A stretch of 64,000 bases of DNA from Labilibacter sediminis (GTDB taxonomy: Bacteria; Bacteroidota; Bacteroidia; Bacteroidales; Marinilabiliaceae): the NCBI RefSeq assembly GCF_005877885.1, contig NZ_VCHY01000015.1:62001-126000 (forward strand). The letters are read 5' to 3'. The stretch's first letter is position 1; each line of letters starts with the position of its first letter. The notes under the pieces are model-generated. The model had not been told where the DNA came from and did not search any database. It saw only the letters and a program-made list of their open reading frames with translations. A program made the translations under genes and the position numbers. Positions 63,671-64,000 of this stretch are shown here, piece after piece.

Positions 63671-64000
63671 CAATGTCGTTTAGTTAAGAAATTCATTTCA
63701 TGAATTTCTTAAGAATGCGACTTTGTCCCATACCCTACTTCCTTTTTGTCATTGCCACAAAAAGGAAGCAAAAAAGTCTAGTCGAGGAGAATGCCAACCC
63801 GCTCTTCCCGATTGTTTATAATTCTATAGAAGTAAGTGTTCTTTCAAACACAAGGACAAGCCCCTTCTATGAATTTTATAACAATCGGAAATGCACTGCC
63901 ACCATAGGCCTTCAACTCCTCGACAGGCCTACGCGCCCCTTTACTATCGTGAGTTAAAATGTTATAAACAGCTATGATATCCTTAACTAAACGACATTGA

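Larger units (their letters stand above)
63135..64000. other. repeat-only end of the window
   Basis: Two MITE-like copies, a CTCC..GGAG palindrome (63340-63357), a CTCCGTGTC-type repeat (63380-63422), a hairpin (63452-63480) and, from 63721, a D-like stretch with CAAAAAGGAAGCAAAAAAG words. An open frame at 63700-63957 shows no protein features. Confidence 0.75.

Noticed and set aside
63700-63957. 85-codon open frame at the window end
   Set aside because: It lies in repeat-derived sequence with CAAAAAGGAAG words and shows no protein-family features.

Overview
The window looks like a chromosome segment of a marine or anaerobic Bacteroidota (probably a Marinilabiliales/Bacteroidales-type organism). 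The evidence is low G+C, Bacteroidota -7 promoter elements of the form TAnnTTTG, weak Shine-Dalgarno use, two or three proteins with type IX secretion (T9SS) C-terminal sorting domains, an RND pump with a lipoprotein outer-membrane factor, and a single long PurL. I saw no rRNA, tRNA or CRISPR array.

Layout. (1) 34-5898: a leftward five-gene sulfur/respiratory operon (octaheme cytochrome c, cytochrome b, two rhodanese lipoproteins, porin) divergent from a Crp/Fnr regulator, with a 22-bp palindrome between them. (2) 6355-13967: a membrane PD-(D/E)XK protein, murB, an orphan Wzc-like tyrosine kinase, a small membrane protein, an aspartate aminotransferase, a HAD phosphatase and a SpoU methyltransferase. 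(3) 14365-16683: a GntR-type regulator and galT, with matching operator-like sequences just after both -7 boxes. (4) 16760-23650: a TruC-like pseudouridine synthase, purL, and small membrane, secreted and DnaJ proteins. (5) 23984-27898: a frameshifted four-helix-bundle gene, then queC-queE-queF (preQ0/queuosine pathway) and panE. (6) 28219-33956: an RND efflux operon. (7) 34062-38569: small outer-membrane proteins, a methyltransferase, a DUF429 protein and a DEAD-box helicase.

(8) 39497-46763: two giant T9SS-exported proteins in tandem. The first has seven ~205-residue beta-helix-type repeats, a dockerin-like segment and a cohesin-like domain; the second has three cohesin-like domains separated by Ig-like domains. 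(9) 46764-56948: a repeat-rich accessory region holding at least six repeat families, a 22-bp tandem array, a LamG/T9SS protein, an HU-like protein, orphan genes, a nonsense-interrupted small gene, a GNAT acetyltransferase and a radical SAM protein. Several genes here are followed directly by the same terminator-bearing repeat.

(10) 56949-63134: a tight six-gene rightward operon: squalene/phytoene-synthase-like enzyme, CrtC/AttH-like lipocalin, ABC ATPase, ABC permease, an ICMT-like/Lgt-like fusion, and an alanine-racemase-fold decarboxylase homologue that lacks both the PLP lysine and the usual catalytic cysteine. I know of no named pathway with this composition. It is the best candidate for an undescribed system, probably making, modifying and moving an isoprenoid or lipid. 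(11) 63135-64000: only repeats, including two copies of a ~172-bp palindromic MITE-like element found six times in the window.
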